The notes under the pieces are model-generated. The model was not told the origin of the DNA. It ran no database searches and saw only the letters and a program-made list of their open reading frames with translations. The position numbers and the translations under genes were made by a program. Shown here one piece after another: positions 9,916-18,872 of a stretch of 64,000 bases of DNA. Within the stretch, counting starts at the first letter, position 1, and each line of letters opens with the position of its first letter. Source of the DNA: Pseudo-nitzschia pungens (taxonomy: Eukaryota > Bacillariophyta > Bacillariophyceae > Bacillariales > Bacillariaceae); NCBI GenBank assembly GCA_037355855.1, contig CM074758.1, forward strand, positions 7,661,001-7,725,000, read 5' to 3'.

Positions 9916-12900
9916 TTACGATTTAATAGGATCCCTGCAATAATAGGGGTGTACTCTCCTAATGTTAACCCGATCGGTTACAAAGGGAGCAGTTTCAATA
10001 GTTACAGTTCCATTGTTATGGGCCTTGATCACCTTGTAAGGTCCTTGTCGTGGGAAGGATAGTTTCGGAACAATGCCCTTCCTTTCCAGGGTGACATAGT
10101 CTCCTTCCTTGTAGACATGGGGAATCCTCTTCTGATTCTCCCGGGTGTTACTCTTGTGGATACTCTTTTGTTTCCTTGCTTGGATTGCTTCCCAATCCAC
10201 TGGGAAGTTCACAGGCATGAACATGTCCCGTCCGAACACCAGTTGTGCTGGGGAATATCCCAGGGTGGTATGGATTGCACTCCTGATGACGTACGCTGCC
10301 TTGGTGGTGAACTCCTCAAACGGATCCTTCTCGTGGAGATCCCTTTGTTCCAGGTTGAAGGACAGCAGGCAGTCCTTCAAGACCTGGTGGATTCTCTCCA
10401 GCACTGAGTTGGATTGTGGGTTCCAGGCGCCACTCGGTTTCCTTTTCATCCCCATGTTGTCACAGAGCTCTTGGAACTCTGCTTTGAACTCACTCCCGCC
10501 ATCAAAGCCAATTTCCTTTGGGCGCGGATACCTTGCTAGCCAGGTACTGTCTAGCAAACGTTGAGTTTCTGCTGCATTTGGGGAGTCCTTCAGGTGAGCC
10601 AGTTCAAACCATCCGGTCACTGGGTCCACCATGGTGAGGACATGGATGTGGTAGTCTTTACCATTTTTATTGTGGACAGTTGCAGGTCCCCAGAGGTCCA
10701 CGTTGACTCTCTGCCATTTGGTAACCTCAGCTGCTTTTTCCGGTAGTAGTCCATACTTCTTCCGGCCACTCTTTTTGAACATCTGGCATGTGTGACAGTG
10801 TTTACATAGGTCCTGGACGTCCTTCCTCAGGCCTCTCCAGGTGAACACTGAGCGTATGCTCTGTTCCATTCTCTTTTCTCCGGGATGGACCAGCATGCTG
10901 TGGTACCATTCCATAACTCTATCTTTGAGTTTGTCCGGGATCAGAATCTTCCCTTCCTTGTGGATTAGACTGTAACCTTCCACCATTTTGGTGGTCAGTC
11001 GATTGTCTTTTTCCAGAGCATTCACGATTCCGGTGTCCTTTTGCTGGTAGAACTGAATCATGTCCGGGGCAAGTGGGAATGCACTATTGCCCTGGAATTC
11101 CTCCGGTTCTTCTCCAAGTGGGAATAGTAGTTGACGGAGGTGCTCTTCCTCATCCGCGTAGGTGAGGGGCTTATTTGGTGGTAGCCATTCCACTGTATCT
11201 GCCGGATCATCCGTAATGTCCAGGCGAGACAGCGCGTCTGCTGCATCATTGTCTTTGCCAGCAACATGTTTGACTACCGGGTGGAACTCCTCCATAAGGA
11301 GTCTCCACCGTACCATCCGCTGGGTGGGCATCTGCTGGTACAGTAGGTTGAGGTGATCCGTGTGGATAATCACGTCTTGTCCTCGTAGGATTCCTTCAAA
11401 CGCCTTGAGCCCTTCCACTATGCCCAGGAGTTCTTTTTCTCCGACAGTGTAGTTGAGCTGCGCTGAGTTCAGTTTCCGGGTGTAGAAACCAAGGGGTTTG
11501 CCATCTTGGCACACGGTGGCTCCCAGTTGCCTATCGCTGGCGTCTGAGTAGAGATGAAATGGTTTTGTAAAGTCCGGGAATGCGAGTTTCGCTTCATCTG
11601 CGAGCATTCTCTTCGCCTCCATGAAAGCTTTCTGCTCTGCTGGACCCCAGTACCAGTTCAGTTTGCCCTTTTTCCCTGCTAGTTTGTTCAGAGGGGCTAG
11701 GATGTGGGAGCGGCGCTTCCACATGTCCCGGTAGAAGTTTACCATTCCAAGAAACATCTTGAGTTGCTTGGTGTTCTTGGGGGCTTCCAGACGTTTCATC
11801 GCCTCCAGCTTCTTTGGCTGGGGTTGGATGCCCTCTGTTGTTAACAGAAATCCCAGATATTCCACTTCTTTTTGCATGAAGAAGGATTTTCTGAGGTTGG
11901 CGCGAAAGCCGGCGTCATCCAGTCGTTGTAGGACTGTATCGATTTTGTGGAGATGATCCTGTTCAGATTCCCCTTCTCTCTGGATGATCAGGATATCATC
12001 AATATAGACCAGGACATAGGCCAGATCCCCTAGGAGGTTCATCATGACTGATTGGAAGATGTCGGGCGCACATGCGATTCCCATTGCTAGTCTCTTGTAG
12101 GCATACTTTCCCCATGGTAGAATGGTAGAGCAAATCTTTTGGCTCTCCTTGCAGATGGGAATTGTATAGTAGCCTTGGGATAAGTCTAGCGCCGTAGCTG
12201 ACTTAAACTTCTGGAGTCTTTGGATTGTTTCCCCTATCCGTGGTAGTGGAAACGGTTTCCTCTGGATGGCTGCATTCATCTTCCGGAAGTCCGTTAGAAC
12301 GCGAATGTCCCCTGTCTTTTTGGGTTGGCAAAAAGTAGGAGATGCCCATGGAGAGTCATCATCGTGGGGGAGTTTTTCCAGGACTCCAATATCGCAGAGC
12401 CTATTAATCTCCTTCCGGAGGGCTTGTTCAAAGGCATGGGGTACCGAATAGTACCTCTGCCGGACCGGTTTGACCCCTGGTTGGAGTTCAATGGACACCG
12501 GTTCTATGTTTTTGAGAAGACCCAATCCTCCTCCAAAGAGTGTTGGGAATTTCTTTAGCGTTTTCTTTAAGGCGGCCTTGGACGCGTCCGTAATCTCCAG
12601 GTCATTGACCATAGCGTCTATATCGACTTTGGAGTAGTCTGCATCCAGAATTTTGGCTTGCCTTTCTTCCTCCTGCTGGAGGATTGGACTCTGTGTGTTG
12701 GCAAAGAATACTGCCTCACATTTGTCCGGGTCAGCGAGCTCCCCCATTCCCTTCATGGGGATGGAGTCACCCTGCCATTCGATTGTTCGGGAGCTGTATT
12801 TGATATCCAGTCCGAGTTGTGCCATCAGGTCGGATCCTATGATAATGTCATAGGGCACTTCTTCATGGTGGTGATATTCATCCACTTGGAAGGTCCATTT

Positions 12901-13179
12901 GATGGTCTTGGAATTTGAAAATTCTATCAGCCGTAGTCCCACTGAAGCCGCAGACTTGGTTCTGAACTTGCCTCCATACGTGTTGTAGGTGACAGATCTT
13001 TGGTCTCGGTTCGTTAGTTGACTTCGGTCGACAAACTGTTGTAGTATGATGGATTTGGAGCAACCGGAGTCTAGTAGGCCCCGGAGCATCCTTCCCCTTC
13101 CCTTGTGGTCCAATACCTCCACACAGATGTCTGCAAATCTGTTGATGACGCGGGGTCCCGTGTGGATGGTATCTGCCAT
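9916..13179 (-). CDS. Retrotransposon Pol (protease, RT, RNase H, integrase)
   Basis: 1087 residues on the minus strand. An aspartic protease with catalytic LLDSGCSKS lies near residue 37. The reverse transcriptase has YIDD (about 11995-12006) with the usual preceding ALDLSQGYY and PFPLPRI motifs. RNase H has LYSDASDRQLGA, GEKELLGIVEGL and IHTDHLNLL. The integrase has an HHCC zinc site (VHPGEKRM...CKHCHTCQMF) and a DDE core (DLWGPA..., FDGGSEFK..., NPQSNSVLERIHQ). No frameshift or stop interrupts it. Its ATG (13179-13177) follows the gag TGA directly and in the same frame, so Pol must be made by stop readthrough, by re-initiation at the UGA-AUG overlap, or from another mRNA. No chromodomain was recognised at the C-terminus. 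Confidence 0.95.
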   Translation of the reverse strand: MADTIHTGPRVINRFADICVEVLDHKGRGRMLRGLLDSGCSKSIILQQFVDRSQLTNRDQRSVTYNTYGGKFRTKSAASVGLRLIEFSNSKTIKWTFQVDEYHHHEEVPYDIIIGSDLMAQLGLDIKYSSRTIEWQGDSIPMKGMGELADPDKCEAVFFANTQSPILQQEEERQAKILDADYSKVDIDAMVNDLEITDASKAALKKTLKKFPTLFGGGLGLLKNIEPVSIELQPGVKPVRQRYYSVPHAFEQALRKEINRLCDIGVLEKLPHDDDSPWASPTFCQPKKTGDIRVLTDFRKMNAAIQRKPFPLPRIGETIQRLQKFKSATALDLSQGYYTIPICKESQKICSTILPWGKYAYKRLAMGIACAPDIFQSVMMNLLGDLAYVLVYIDDILIIQREGESEQDHLHKIDTVLQRLDDAGFRANLRKSFFMQKEVEYLGFLLTTEGIQPQPKKLEAMKRLEAPKNTKQLKMFLGMVNFYRDMWKRRSHILAPLNKLAGKKGKLNWYWGPAEQKAFMEAKRMLADEAKLAFPDFTKPFHLYSDASDRQLGATVCQDGKPLGFYTRKLNSAQLNYTVGEKELLGIVEGLKAFEGILRGQDVIIHTDHLNLLYQQMPTQRMVRWRLLMEEFHPVVKHVAGKDNDAADALSRLDITDDPADTVEWLPPNKPLTYADEEEHLRQLLFPLGEEPEEFQGNSAFPLAPDMIQFYQQKDTGIVNALEKDNRLTTKMVEGYSLIHKEGKILIPDKLKDRVMEWYHSMLVHPGEKRMEQSIRSVFTWRGLRKDVQDLCKHCHTCQMFKKSGRKKYGLLPEKAAEVTKWQRVNVDLWGPATVHNKNGKDYHIHVLTMVDPVTGWFELAHLKDSPNAAETQRLLDSTWLARYPRPKEIGFDGGSEFKAEFQELCDNMGMKRKPSGAWNPQSNSVLERIHQVLKDCLLSFNLEQRDLHEKDPFEEFTTKAAYVIRSAIHTTLGYSPAQLVFGRDMFMPVNFPVDWEAIQARKQKSIHKSNTRENQKRIPHVYKEGDYVTLERKGIVPKLSFPRQGPYKVIKAHNNGTVTIETAPFVTDRVNIRRVHPYYCRDPIKS

Positions 13180-14616
13180 TCAGTTGTGGGAGCCTTTCTT
13201 TTTGAAGGTCTTTCTGTACTTTCGTCTGTACTCTTTGAGTTCCCGTTCGGAGATGTCGATCTCGTCATCAGAGACGTCGTGGTCAGCTTGGGCCGTGGCC
13301 AGTACATAAGAGTACTCGTGGTTCGATAGATTCCTTCCCCAGTGGGGTTTGGAGTGTTGCTCAGTGTCTGAGTCTTGTTCTTTTGCTACAAAGTGCTCCT
13401 TGAGCAGGTTGATGGTTTCCCGGTCGAACTTCCCCTTCTTGTGGGGACCACCGGTTAGTTTCCAGCATTTGCCGGCATGGACCTTGCCACAGGTCTTGCA
13501 TAGCTGTTTGTTGCTGTTGTCCACAGGTCGCTTCTTTTTGCCAGGGGACTTCCCGTGGTGTCCTCCCCCAGATGCGGCCTTGGGGGTCTTCTTGGTGACG
13601 CCGGTCTGCTTTTCGAGGTCGGTGATGCGTTGTTGCATTATTGCTTCCTTCCGGATGGTGATTTCCAGGTTTTCGAGCTTGTCGATAGTGGTGTTAAAGG
13701 AGTGGGTGTAGAGGTCCCAACTGATGTGCTCCAGTTTCTCGCGTTGGGAGTGGGTCATGTTGGAATCCAAGATTTCCTTCAATTCTCCTTGGGTGAAACT
13801 CCTTGGTGTTTCCATTTGGTCACTGCCACATTCCCAGAGGCATTCTGGGAGGTAGCTTTGGAGTTCGGCCATTCGGTTGGCCCAGGCTCGGATGCCATGT
13901 TTGAGGTCCACACGCATGCCTCGCATGAATCGTCGAAGGACGATGTACGAGCGCTTGCCGTTTTGTTCATTGCCAAAGATTTTGAGTTTGAGGACATGCA
14001 TGCATTCCTCCATGATGTCCTTCCTGTACTCCTGGGATTGGTAGTACTGGGTGAGGGCGCTTGCGACCTTTTTCTTTGGGATTGGAGACTCGAGGTTGTC
14101 GGTCTCCGAGTCTTTGTCCAATCTCGCCTTGGCTGTGTCGGTTTTGTCGGCGTTTGGAGATTTCTCCTTTGCCGTCTCCTTGGAGGCTCCCGTAGGAGTT
14201 TCGGTGGCGTCTTGCCCCGTTGATAGCAGTATGTTTGCTTGGTCCCTTTGCTCGATATCCTGGATCTTTTTCTGTACTCGTCTGGTGTGATGGACCTTGT
14301 GGGTCGGTTCGGCCAAGTAGGTCCGAAGGAGCGTTCGCTGGACAAGTGCGAGTGCCTCATTAGAGAGGATTCTCTGTAGAACGTCCAGTTTCTGGTCTCC
14401 GTGGAGTTTGTCATTGCCAGCAATTTTCTGGTCAAAGTCTCTCTTCCAGATGAGGAAGAGTTCTGGTCTCTCAGTACCATTGAGAACTTTCAGGTAGTCG
14501 CTGAATGCGATTCCACCCTGTTCGCTGTCTATGTTCATCTTTACGGTGGTGGCGTCCTCTGGCCAGTCCTCCCGAACGATGTTAAAGGGCTTCAGTTTGG
14601 TTCCTTTGGTTGCCAT
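13180..14616 (-). CDS. Retrotransposon Gag with zinc knuckle
   Basis: 478 residues, basic, with a long Lys/Glu-rich middle and a single C-terminal zinc knuckle CKTCGKVHAGKCW. Its spacing CX2CX3HX3C is shorter than the canonical CX2CX4HX4C. It packages the element RNA in virus-like particles by analogy with the family. The start ATG at 14616 is preceded by a 745-base leader. The frame ends in TGA at 13182-13180, immediately followed by the pol ATG. Confidence 0.9.
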   Translation of the reverse strand: MATKGTKLKPFNIVREDWPEDATTVKMNIDSEQGGIAFSDYLKVLNGTERPELFLIWKRDFDQKIAGNDKLHGDQKLDVLQRILSNEALALVQRTLLRTYLAEPTHKVHHTRRVQKKIQDIEQRDQANILLSTGQDATETPTGASKETAKEKSPNADKTDTAKARLDKDSETDNLESPIPKKKVASALTQYYQSQEYRKDIMEECMHVLKLKIFGNEQNGKRSYIVLRRFMRGMRVDLKHGIRAWANRMAELQSYLPECLWECGSDQMETPRSFTQGELKEILDSNMTHSQREKLEHISWDLYTHSFNTTIDKLENLEITIRKEAIMQQRITDLEKQTGVTKKTPKAASGGGHHGKSPGKKKRPVDNSNKQLCKTCGKVHAGKCWKLTGGPHKKGKFDRETINLLKEHFVAKEQDSDTEQHSKPHWGRNLSNHEYSYVLATAQADHDVSDDEIDISERELKEYRRKYRKTFKKKGSHN

Positions 14617-15361
14617 GGTGGGTTAATCAGTTTTCTATTAGGTTTAATTTAGTTACACTACTCGTTATCTCGTTGTTTTGCGCTGAACTGAGCAAGAATG
14701 ATTGCTCAGCTCTTCCAGTCCTTTTGCTGGATTTTTGCTGTTTCTCGTGATAACTCGTGTTGTAACTGATCTTTCCCCCTGGTCTGTTCAGTGGTGGGAG
14801 TTGTTTCTCTCTTTAGCTCACGGGAATCCTGTGGTTCCCCGGAGTTGTTTCTGTTTTTATTTCGTGGGATTCGATTCCCGTGGTTCTCCGGCGTTGCTTC
14901 TTTCTTACGCTGTCACCGGGCCGGTCCCACTTCCCGTATCCCGTGGGATTAGTGGTGTTTGAGTATTTGGTTATATACCTTTCCGGATATTCGTATGTTT
15001 CGGTTTTGGTTGGCATCCACTTACGGTCTGTCCCTCCACTCAGCGTTGGTCCAATTAGTCCACTCACTGATTTATGTGTCACTTTTTCGGCACATGTTTT
15101 CGTGTTTTTCGATTATTTCTGTTGTCGACCATGGTCCTGTTTAGGTACTTAGGTGTCTCTGTTGCTACTGTTGCTCCCTTCTTTGGGCGCCAACAGTTGC
15201 TGGGGTCGGTCTTCCTTGTGCTGCAGACACTGGATATCCTTCTCCCTGTTTTGCTTCTCTGCGCCTCCATTTTTGGCAGTCTTTCGAGTCCGTCAACTCT
15301 TTTCGGTTGATCGATTTCTTTCTGCTCATGGTCATCAGCGCTCAGCTTGATTTTAAAATCA
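14617..15361 (-). other. Retrotransposon untranslated leader
   Basis: The 745 bases between the 5' LTR and gag. No classical tRNA-complementary primer site (TGG...) abuts the LTR. Instead the first 14 bases after the LTR form the perfect palindrome TGATTTTAAAATCA (15348-15361). A TTGGCGCCC stretch, like some primer sites, lies about 170 bases further in (near 15185). 14790-14950 has degenerate internal repeats built on CGTGG/ATTC and CCCGTGG. Confidence 0.7.
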
Positions 15362-15550
15362 TGCCATACCCCGGGTCTACTAGTGATTAGAATAGTAGTG
15401 ATATGCAAATTGTGAGCTCTATTGGTTAGTCTATTTGCTACAGTTCTAAGAGCTCTCCGAATCAGTGATTCTGTCGGCTCGCCAATTGTTTTTATCCTTA
15501 TCCTTAATCCAGTCCCGTGTGTACTCGTGACTGTATTTTGGTGCACGGCA
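15362..15550 (-). repeat. LTR (5' LTR in element orientation)
   Basis: Same length (189 bases) and ends (TGCC...GGCA) as the LTR at 9709-9897. The element's transcription should start in it and run leftward, away from the light-harvesting gene. Confidence 0.96.
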
Positions 15551-15555
15551 GTTAC
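15551..15555. repeat. Target-site duplication, right copy (GTTAC)
   Basis: Identical to 9704-9708. Confidence 0.95.
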
Positions 15556-16013
15556 ATCGTGCACGTTGTTAGTACGTAATTTAAGATTATCGTTGGAACC
15601 ATGTACAGACTGGTCTCGTACGGTACAAACAATTTTCGGACAGATCTCGGTGGGAAAGAGGGCGTCAAAAAGAATCAATCAAAGCGCAATCATTCAACCA
15701 CTTTCTGGCCAATCAGAATCCTCGATGAACGTCATCGCGCCGGGGGAGCCTTTCCGACTCACGAAACAAAGAACAAATTTTACGGGTCGAGAGCACGCGC
15801 CGTCGGTGCTGAGTCACACACACTCGGAACAAAAATACACATCGTCAGTGAACCAGCGTTGCTCCGATTGTTTTTGATGATGACAAAAGAATTCCGAACG
15901 TCACAACAAGGATCCTTGGTGCAAATCCTAAACTTTGTTTCGACCCACGGTGAGACACGCTGACTCTCGTTATCATAAAATATCGAGATTCAGATACAAA
16001 ACAACGTTCAACC
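15556..16013 (+). promoter_or_regulatory. Upstream region of the light-harvesting gene
   Basis: The 458 bases between the retrotransposon and the ATG at 16014 should contain the promoter of this gene. An AT-rich ATCATAAAATATCG lies about 40 bases before the ATG. No other element can be named with confidence. Confidence 0.4.
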
Positions 16014-16697
16014 ATGAAAAACTTCTGCGCTGCCTCCGTCTTGGCCTTGATGGCCACCAGCTCCTCCGTCGGAGCTTTCCAATCCAACTCTCTCCCGTCA
16101 ATCAAGGCTTCGTCGTCGATCTTGTACTCGACCGAGGCACCCAAGGTCTACTCCAAGTCTCTTCCTTTCCTCGAACAACCAGCCGCGCTCGACGGAACCT
16201 ACGCGGGCGATGTCGGATTCGATCCTCTCAACTTTGCCAAGGACGAGAAATGGTTGCTCAACATGCGAGAAGCCGAGATCAAGCACGCGCGCCTAGCAAT
16301 GTTGGCCGCAGCAGGATGGCCTCTCAGCGAATTGTGGGACAAGTCGTTGGCGGAGGCCCTGAATCTCCCTTCCACCCTCGACGAGGCCGGACGCGTTCCC
16401 TCCTTGTTGAACGGTGGCCTCGGAAAGATTTCGTTCGCCTACTGGGGATTCGTCCTCCTCCTCGGATCCGCCGTCGAGGCCTACGGACTGACGAAGGTCA
16501 ACGAGCCCGGATATGTTCCCGGAGACTTCAAAATCGATCCTCTGCAAGTAGGGTCGAAGGACAACTCTCTGTCGAAGTGGGTCAAGACCGCCGAAATCAA
16601 GAATGGACGACTGGCAATGGTTGCCATCACGATCTACGCGTTGCTCGAATTTGCGCAACACAAGCCCGTCGTCGAGTCCTTCAACTTCTTGTTCTAA
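16014..16697 (+). CDS. Fucoxanthin chlorophyll a/c light-harvesting protein
   Basis: 227 residues, single exon. The N-terminus MKNFCAASVLALMATSSSVG followed by AFQ is a signal peptide ending in the Ala-Phe motif that diatoms use for plastid import, so the mature protein goes to the thylakoid. LHC helix 1 has REAEIKHARLAMLAAAGWPLSE and helix 3 has KTAEIKNGRLAMVAITIYALLEF; each holds the E...N/H-x-R pair that binds chlorophyll and salt-bridges the two helices. FDPLNFA precedes helix 1, as is typical. A middle helix (FAYWGFVLLLGSAVEAYG) is present. The loop between helices 1 and 2 is rather long for the plain Lhcf group; the subfamily is not assigned. Confidence 0.95.
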   Translation: MKNFCAASVLALMATSSSVGAFQSNSLPSIKASSSILYSTEAPKVYSKSLPFLEQPAALDGTYAGDVGFDPLNFAKDEKWLLNMREAEIKHARLAMLAAAGWPLSELWDKSLAEALNLPSTLDEAGRVPSLLNGGLGKISFAYWGFVLLLGSAVEAYGLTKVNEPGYVPGDFKIDPLQVGSKDNSLSKWVKTAEIKNGRLAMVAITIYALLEFAQHKPVVESFNFLF

Positions 16698-18166
16698 AGA
16701 AGCCCAACGAATGCTAATCATCGATGCTGCTCGAGGGATGCGCTTCGGTCATAATATAACCTAACCTGTACAATACCTTCCTAAAACTGTAATCAACAAT
16801 TTGAGAATCTCAATGCAAACAGAAACTATGTTTCTTAATCGCACTTGCCCATTTGCAATTATCACTCAAGTCGGAAGTAGGTGTGATCACGATTGAGAAA
16901 GTCGGAAATGAGAAACTGTCACGAGCATTAAAGCATACGTCCCATACCAACTGCGTCTTGGTCGAGTTGTTTGAGCTAGAGGGGGACAAATGTTGAACGT
17001 ACTGCTGGATCCTGACACTTGTCAAGATGGGCAGACACCATTGGCACAGTAGGAGTAGCATTTTCAACGCCACAACACGTCTTGATCATGATGGGAGCTG
17101 TCACAGCGTGTGGACAAGTCAATAAATAATAATGGTATGCCTTTCTTATAACACGTCTTGATCATGATGGGAGCTGCCACAGCGTGTGGACAAGTCAATA
17201 AATAATGGTATGCCTTTCTAATATATGTCTTGATCACCATGACTGGAGCGTGAGCAGTGCTGGTTGCCTTTTCTTATAGAGATACTTTCATTACACAGAT
17301 AGTACAGAGTCAGTCTTCTTGGATCAAAAGAATTCTAAGTGATGGGTATTCATACTACTAGTAGTAGACATGATCTCATCGTGATGGAGGCAGGGAGAAC
17401 AAGAAGAAGCTGGATTTGCCAATTTGTCGATGTTGTTCTTTTTTAAATTTGATCAATATTTCTAGCTAAAATGCCGTGTGGAATTATTTGCTCCTCCAGC
17501 ATTGGCCTCTGAAGTCGTACCTATCATGGCATCATCCATTTTCTCCTCTCGGAGTAACAAGCATTTTGCTTTCGTCACGTTTTGCTAGTAGTACTAGTAG
17601 TACTAATCATTGTTGTTGAACTAGTACTGGTGGTGAGACAACTATGGATCGTACTCCTGATCGAGGGAAGGCAACATAGAAAGATTAATAAACCAAATTG
17701 AAAGGCCACAAAGATAAGATATTTTCAAATAATAAAAGGAGCCAAGACTGTAGATATTAGAAATAGCATGCTAATTTATTTGAGATGCTCAACTTATCTC
17801 CTCAGTAAAACTGACCTCAAATCTCTGGCAGAGATTGGTCGGCCGTAGAGTTTCGTACAAGTTGTGCTTGTAGTAACCTCACCGACCTGAAAGGGCTCGT
17901 TTCGGATTGTTCGCGTAAGGTTTACGGTAGTCGTACGTACCCGATAATTACTCGTTCTCGTGCGGTTTACGATTTACGCGTTTGTTTTACAAAATTGACA
18001 ACACACGTCGCGAAAAGCTTCGTCTTCCACCGCGTTCCATTGTTGCATCACTACAACATCGGGGTGACTGACTCGTAATTACTGGTACATATACATACTT
18101 AGATAGTGCTCATCGCAGCAATATTATTATTATTATTGTTTGAGAATCGCAACATCCATCAATGAC
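16698..18166. other. Intergenic, between light-harvesting gene and ENY2
   Basis: No gene seen. 17076-17278 holds a 76-base tandem repeat. 17230-17830 is AT-rich with TACTAGTA clusters at 17350 and 17590. One GTAAGGTTTACGG motif lies at 17929. A short ATT run precedes the ENY2 start (18121-18138). Confidence 0.6.
17076..17278. repeat. 76-base tandem repeat, about 2.7 copies
   Basis: Copy 1 (17076-17151) and copy 2 (17152 to about 17220, shorter by one AAT unit) share CACGTCTTGATCATGATGGG..., GTGTGGACAAGTCAATAAAT and GGTATGCCTTTCT nearly base for base. A third, degraded copy follows to about 17278. Confidence 0.9.
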
Positions 18167-18872
18167 ATGAGGGAATTAAAGGAAAAGAAATCGGTGAAGC
18201 TCACTCGGAACGAGACGAAGGATCGAAACCATGCGCTCAAAATGCTTCACGAAAGCGGTGATTTCGACAGGTGCGTCTTCGAGTTTGCAAAGAAGATAGA
18301 AACGCGATTCGATGCGATGCGATGCGTTCCGTGTCTCGGGAAAGGGGAGGGAGCCTGTGGGATTGTAGTCGCCGCTGCTTCCGCCGGCGGTGTTGGGTTC
18401 GATGACTCGCGTGGTCGAGTTTGGAAATCGATTTGGTCGGATGGTGTGTCGTTTTGTCTCTGGTTGCTCATTGGGTCGATGGGTCCGTCCCGCAGAATTG
18501 CCGTCTCATCGATTCGTCTTCGGCCATGGATTCCATCCACGCACCGTGCCATTCATTCATTCCTTGCTTGCTTGCACGCAAAAAAAAAAAAAAAAAACTC
18601 GCGACAGGCTGAAAAGTTCGGCGTACGCCCAGCTCGCGCTGCACCCGGACGGGGACGCCTGGAGGGAAGAACTGAAGCGACGAACCCGCGACGCGATCCA
18701 GCGGAGCAACGGGGGGACCGACAGCATCGAGGAAATCACGCTCGACGAGCTGTCCGAAACGATAGCGAGGCACGGCGTCGAAACCGTCCCGCGATCGATC
18801 CGGGAGGACATTGCGTCGCGGATACGAGATTTGTACCGTTCGAGGGATCCGCGGGGGCGGGATTGGTCGTGA
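18167..18872 (+). CDS. ENY2: ENY2/Sus1-like subunit of SAGA and TREX-2, two exons
   Basis: Exons 18167-18270 and 18608-18872; the donor CAG|GTGCGT and acceptor ACAG|GCTG join as GAC-AGG-CTG to give 122 residues. The C-terminal 85 residues match the ENY2/Sus1 helical fold: RLKSSAYAQLALHPDGDAW (...W..EL), REELKRRTRDAI, SIEEITLDELSETI, HGVETVPRSIREDIASRIRD; compare the family pattern GW..QLK..C.E.I...G...VT.DDL...I.P.GR..VP..VK.ELL..IR. The family bridges SAGA-mediated H2B deubiquitination and TREX-2 mRNA export at the nuclear pore. The basic N-terminal extension is unusual in length. ATG 18167 is the only in-frame start in exon 1 that gives a sensible N-terminus. Confidence 0.85.
18271..18607 (+). 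other. ENY2 intron with A18 tract before the acceptor
   Basis: 337 bases, GTGCGT...ACAG. The acceptor is preceded not by a pyrimidine tract but by 18 A (18580-18597) and CTCGCGACAG. TC-rich sequence lies just before the A tract. Confidence 0.85.

Larger units (their letters stand above)
9709..15550 (-). mobile_element. Complete Ty3/gypsy LTR retrotransposon (5842 bp)
   Basis: Two 189-base LTRs, a 5-base target duplication, an intact gag frame and an intact pol frame in the order protease, reverse transcriptase, RNase H, integrase, which is the Ty3/gypsy order. The element is transcribed on the minus strand. The LTRs differ at four of 189 positions (about 2%), so the insertion is recent but not brand new. 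Both frames are undamaged, so it may still be mobile. It sits between the ABCC gene and the light-harvesting gene, within the upstream region of the latter. Confidence 0.97.

Noticed and set aside
15185..15200. TTGGCGCCC as the primer-binding site of the retrotransposon
   Set aside because: It lies about 170 bases from the LTR end, while the 189-base LTRs and GTTAC duplication fix that end firmly.
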